Source of the DNA: an uncultured Collinsella sp.
GTDB taxonomy: Bacteria > Actinomycetota > Coriobacteriia > Coriobacteriales > Coriobacteriaceae
Direction: 5' to 3'
Assembly: GCA_900541065.1 (NCBI GenBank)
Contig: UQIE01000006.1
Span: 56,966 to 120,965, forward strand
DNA length: 64,000 bases
The notes beneath the pieces are model-generated. The model saw nothing but the letters and a program-made list of their open reading frames with translations, did no database searches and had not been told where the DNA came from. This document shows, piece after piece, positions 62,037-64,000 of the stretch. How positions within the stretch are numbered: position 1 is the stretch's first letter; the number at the start of each line of letters is the position of its first letter. The translations under genes and the position numbers were made by a program.

Positions 62037-62468
62037 GCTGACACTCCTTTTATTCCGGTTTTAGCCAACATATATAGTTTAGATTCTGTAAATTTTTTTC
62101 CGAGCGTGTTAAAAATTAGATTGCCGATAAGTTATAACCACACAGTAAAAACACAGGAATTTGTAAAATGTTGCAAGTGTTTTTGCAACAAAATTGCGTC
62201 AGCGACAGCATTTTGGGCGGTTGCAACGCTCCCGCCTCTTGGGTGGATCGCTTGCCGACTGCGCGACGGTGCCACTTTAGGTGGAATTTTCTATTGCCGG
62301 CAATCGAAAACGGCGATAGCCGAGGCTCCTGACAGCCGCTTTCTTATGGGTTAGACTGGGCTTCGAAAAATCCGATGAATGGGACAACTGCCTCCTGGCA
62401 TCGTTGCCCCATTTTTATTTTGGCGTGTTATGGCCTCGACTGCCGGCACGCCAGATAGAGGTGTTCCG
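62037..62468. other. AT-rich intergenic region upstream of the surface protein gene
   Basis: The first part (62037-62200) is unusually AT-rich and likely contains the surface protein promoter on the minus strand. The second copy of the 40-base unit lies at 62293-62333. No ORF has a supported start. Confidence 0.5.
62293..62333. repeat. 40-base interspersed unit, copy 2
   Basis: Matches 60271-60310 over about 40 bases with a few substitutions, same orientation. Confidence 0.5.
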
Positions 62469-63101
62469 ATGAGCCAAGAGATGATGGACAAAACCTGCCG
62501 AGGGTTTGCCGAGGCGTTGGCTGCACGCGAGCCTGTTCCCGGCGGCGGCAGCGCCAGTGCGTTTGTGGGAGCGCTGGGCGCCTCGCTTTGTGGGATGGTC
62601 GCTCGCTATGGGGCGACCAATCCTGCTCTTGCTGATCGTGCGGATGACCTGACGCGTGCGTTTGCCCAGGCAGACGAGTTGGCGCAGGAGCTTGTGGGTC
62701 TGGTCGCCGAGGACGTTCGTGCGTACGGCCAGGTGTCCGCTGCGTACGGTATTCCGCGTGAGGACCCGACGCGTGCGGCTGCGATTCAGGATGCGCTGCA
62801 TGTGGCCGCTATGCCGCCGTATCGCATTATGGATGCCTGCGGGCGCGCACTGGCGCTGCTCGAGGACATGGCCGACAAGGGTTCGCGTCAGCTGCTGTCC
62901 GATGTGGCGTGCGGCGCCGTATTCTGCCGCGCCGCCATGCAGGGCGCGAGCTTGACGCTCTTTGCGAACACCACGTCTATGAAGGATCGTGCACGCGCCG
63001 AGGAGCTCGAGACGGCGTGTGATGAGTTGCTCGACACATGGTTGCCGCGCGCCGATGCGCTGGCGCGCCGCGCCTCCGACGCTGCAAGAAAGAGGGGATA
63101 G
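62469..63101 (+). CDS. cyclodeaminase/cyclohydrolase family protein (FchA-like)
   Basis: A 210-residue all-helical protein of the FTCD C-terminal family. PVPGGGSASAFVGALGASL is the folate-binding hairpin motif, and LFANTTSMKD near the end is typical. Family members are formiminotetrahydrofolate cyclodeaminase or methenyl-THF cyclohydrolase (FchA). Directly upstream of folD (two bases between stop and ATG), a methenyl-THF cyclohydrolase role in the same step as FolD is most likely, but a cyclodeaminase cannot be excluded. ATG at 62469 follows AGAGGTG. Confidence 0.8.
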   Translation: MSQEMMDKTCRGFAEALAAREPVPGGGSASAFVGALGASLCGMVARYGATNPALADRADDLTRAFAQADELAQELVGLVAEDVRAYGQVSAAYGIPREDPTRAAAIQDALHVAAMPPYRIMDACGRALALLEDMADKGSRQLLSDVACGAVFCRAAMQGASLTLFANTTSMKDRARAEELETACDELLDTWLPRADALARRASDAARKRG

Positions 63102-63103
63102 CC

Positions 63104-63970
63104 ATGGCTGAGCTACTGAAGGGTGCTCCCGTCGCCCGCGCTTTGACTGAGGAGCTCGCTGCCCGCTGCGCTGCGCTGCGCGAACGCGGTGTTGTTCCGA
63201 CGCTTGCTATCGTGCGTGTGGGTGAACGCGAGGACGACCTATCCTACGAGCGCGGCGCCCTTAAACGCTGCGAAAAGGTTGGCATCGAGGCGCGTCGCGT
63301 GTTGCTTCCTGCCGGTGTTTCGCAAGACGAGCTGTTGACGGCCATCGAGGACATCAATGCCGACTCGGCTGTTCATGGCTGTCTGATGTTTCGCCCGCTG
63401 CCCGCCGGCCTTGACGAGAACGCCGTCGCCGCAGCGCTCGATCCCGCCAAGGACGTTGACTCCATGACGCCGGCTTCGCTGCTCACCACGCTTTCGGGGC
63501 GCGGCGAGGGTTTTGCCCCCTGCACAGCTGAAGCCGTGCTTGCTTTGCTGGATCATTACGGCGTTGAGCTGGACGGCGCCAAAGTTGCCGTGGTCGGACG
63601 CTCACTGGTAATTGGCCGCCCCGTTGCCGCCATGCTTACGGCGCGCAACGCAACCGTGACGACGTGCCATACGCATACGCGCGATCTTGCCGCCGAGTGC
63701 TGTGCTGCCGACATTGTGGTTGCCGCCGTTGGACGCGCGCGCACGATTGGCGCAGATGCGGTCCGCGAGGGCCAAACGATCATCGATGTGGGCATCAACT
63801 GGGATGAGGACGCCGGCAAGCTGGTCGGCGACGTCGATTTTGATGCCGCGGAGCCGATCGTTGGCGCAATTACTCCCGTGCCGGGTGGCGTGGGGGCTGT
63901 AACGACGGCTATCCTTGCCAAACACGTGATTGAGGCGTCGGAGCGGGTCGCGCGCGCAGACGTGGTGTAA
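63104..63970 (+). CDS. folD: bifunctional methylene-THF dehydrogenase/methenyl-THF cyclohydrolase
   Basis: A 288-residue enzyme that interconverts methylene-, methenyl- and formyl-THF. The catalytic Tyr and Lys lie in SYERGALKRCEKVGI, the substrate motif is CLMFRPLP where others have VQLPLP, the nucleotide-binding region is VVGRSLVIGRPVAAML, and TPVPGGVGAVTTAIL closes the family pattern. GAAAGAGGGG precedes ATG 63104. Operonic with the FchA-like gene, it completes the THF one-carbon branch that starts with fhs. Confidence 0.93.
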   Translation: MAELLKGAPVARALTEELAARCAALRERGVVPTLAIVRVGEREDDLSYERGALKRCEKVGIEARRVLLPAGVSQDELLTAIEDINADSAVHGCLMFRPLPAGLDENAVAAALDPAKDVDSMTPASLLTTLSGRGEGFAPCTAEAVLALLDHYGVELDGAKVAVVGRSLVIGRPVAAMLTARNATVTTCHTHTRDLAAECCAADIVVAAVGRARTIGADAVREGQTIIDVGINWDEDAGKLVGDVDFDAAEPIVGAITPVPGGVGAVTTAILAKHVIEASERVARADVV

Positions 63971-64000
63971 GAGTGTCCTGAGGTCCGTCGCTGCAAGTCC

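Noticed and set aside
1..64000. tRNA, rRNA or transposase genes
   Set aside because: I looked in the intergenic regions for TPsiC-arm patterns, rRNA segments and IS transposase motifs and saw none; a dedicated search (tRNAscan, Rfam, ISfinder) would be decisive.

Overview
The window is GC-rich, densely coded bacterial chromosome. The gene set (AddAB-type recombination proteins, DnaE, RuvCAB, YerC, formate-THF ligase, FucO, a neelaredoxin-type superoxide reductase, sortase-anchored and Tat-exported surface proteins, many zinc-ribbon membrane proteins) suggests a strictly or largely anaerobic, gut-associated Coriobacteriia such as Collinsella. That assignment is an inference from gene content and codon style; no rRNA or tRNA gene was found in the window to confirm it.

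Layout. 1-2446: end of a NitT/TauT-type ABC importer whose permease and ATPase are fused. 2662-9419: an orphan DinJ/RelB antitoxin, a CPBP protease, YgiQ-type radical SAM protein, a DUF1275 membrane protein, FucO-type alcohol dehydrogenase and an M42 peptidase. 9556-13590: mnmA, cysK with a divergent Rrf2 regulator, a holin-like membrane protein and YerC. 13775-34768: a DNA-repair and replication block (AddB-like, AddA, DnaE, SWIM/SNF2 helicase, RuvCAB with an SOS box), interrupted by a superoxide reductase and a degenerate NAD-synthetase-like protein, and closed by fhs. 34960-41484: zinc-ribbon and membrane proteins and a cation diffusion facilitator, with a 140-bp MITE-like palindrome at 37092-37231.

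41650-51257 is a complete type II-A CRISPR-Cas locus: divergent tracrRNA, cas9-cas1-cas2-csn2 in one overlapping operon, and an array of 51 repeats and 50 spacers. Cas9 is broken by a one-base deletion near 44513 inside the HNH domain, although the array and the adaptation genes look well kept. Several spacers are near-duplicates of one another, which points to repeated acquisition from the same evolving invader. Past the array, two isolated decayed repeats (51708-51743, 52403-52438) are interleaved with small unknown genes and a candidate small RNA ending at a strong orphan terminator (52271-52299).

52441-62036 is an accessory and surface region: an ADP-ribosylglycohydrolase, a HicB-like antitoxin without toxin, a Tat-exported sortase-anchored PI-PLC-like protein, two paralogous lipoproteins, a zinc-ribbon membrane protein and an LPKTG surface protein. 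Intergenic direct repeats and palindromes recur here, including a 12-bp palindrome shared by the promoters of the two zinc-ribbon membrane proteins. The window closes with fchA-like and folD, which together with the distant fhs form a tetrahydrofolate one-carbon route.
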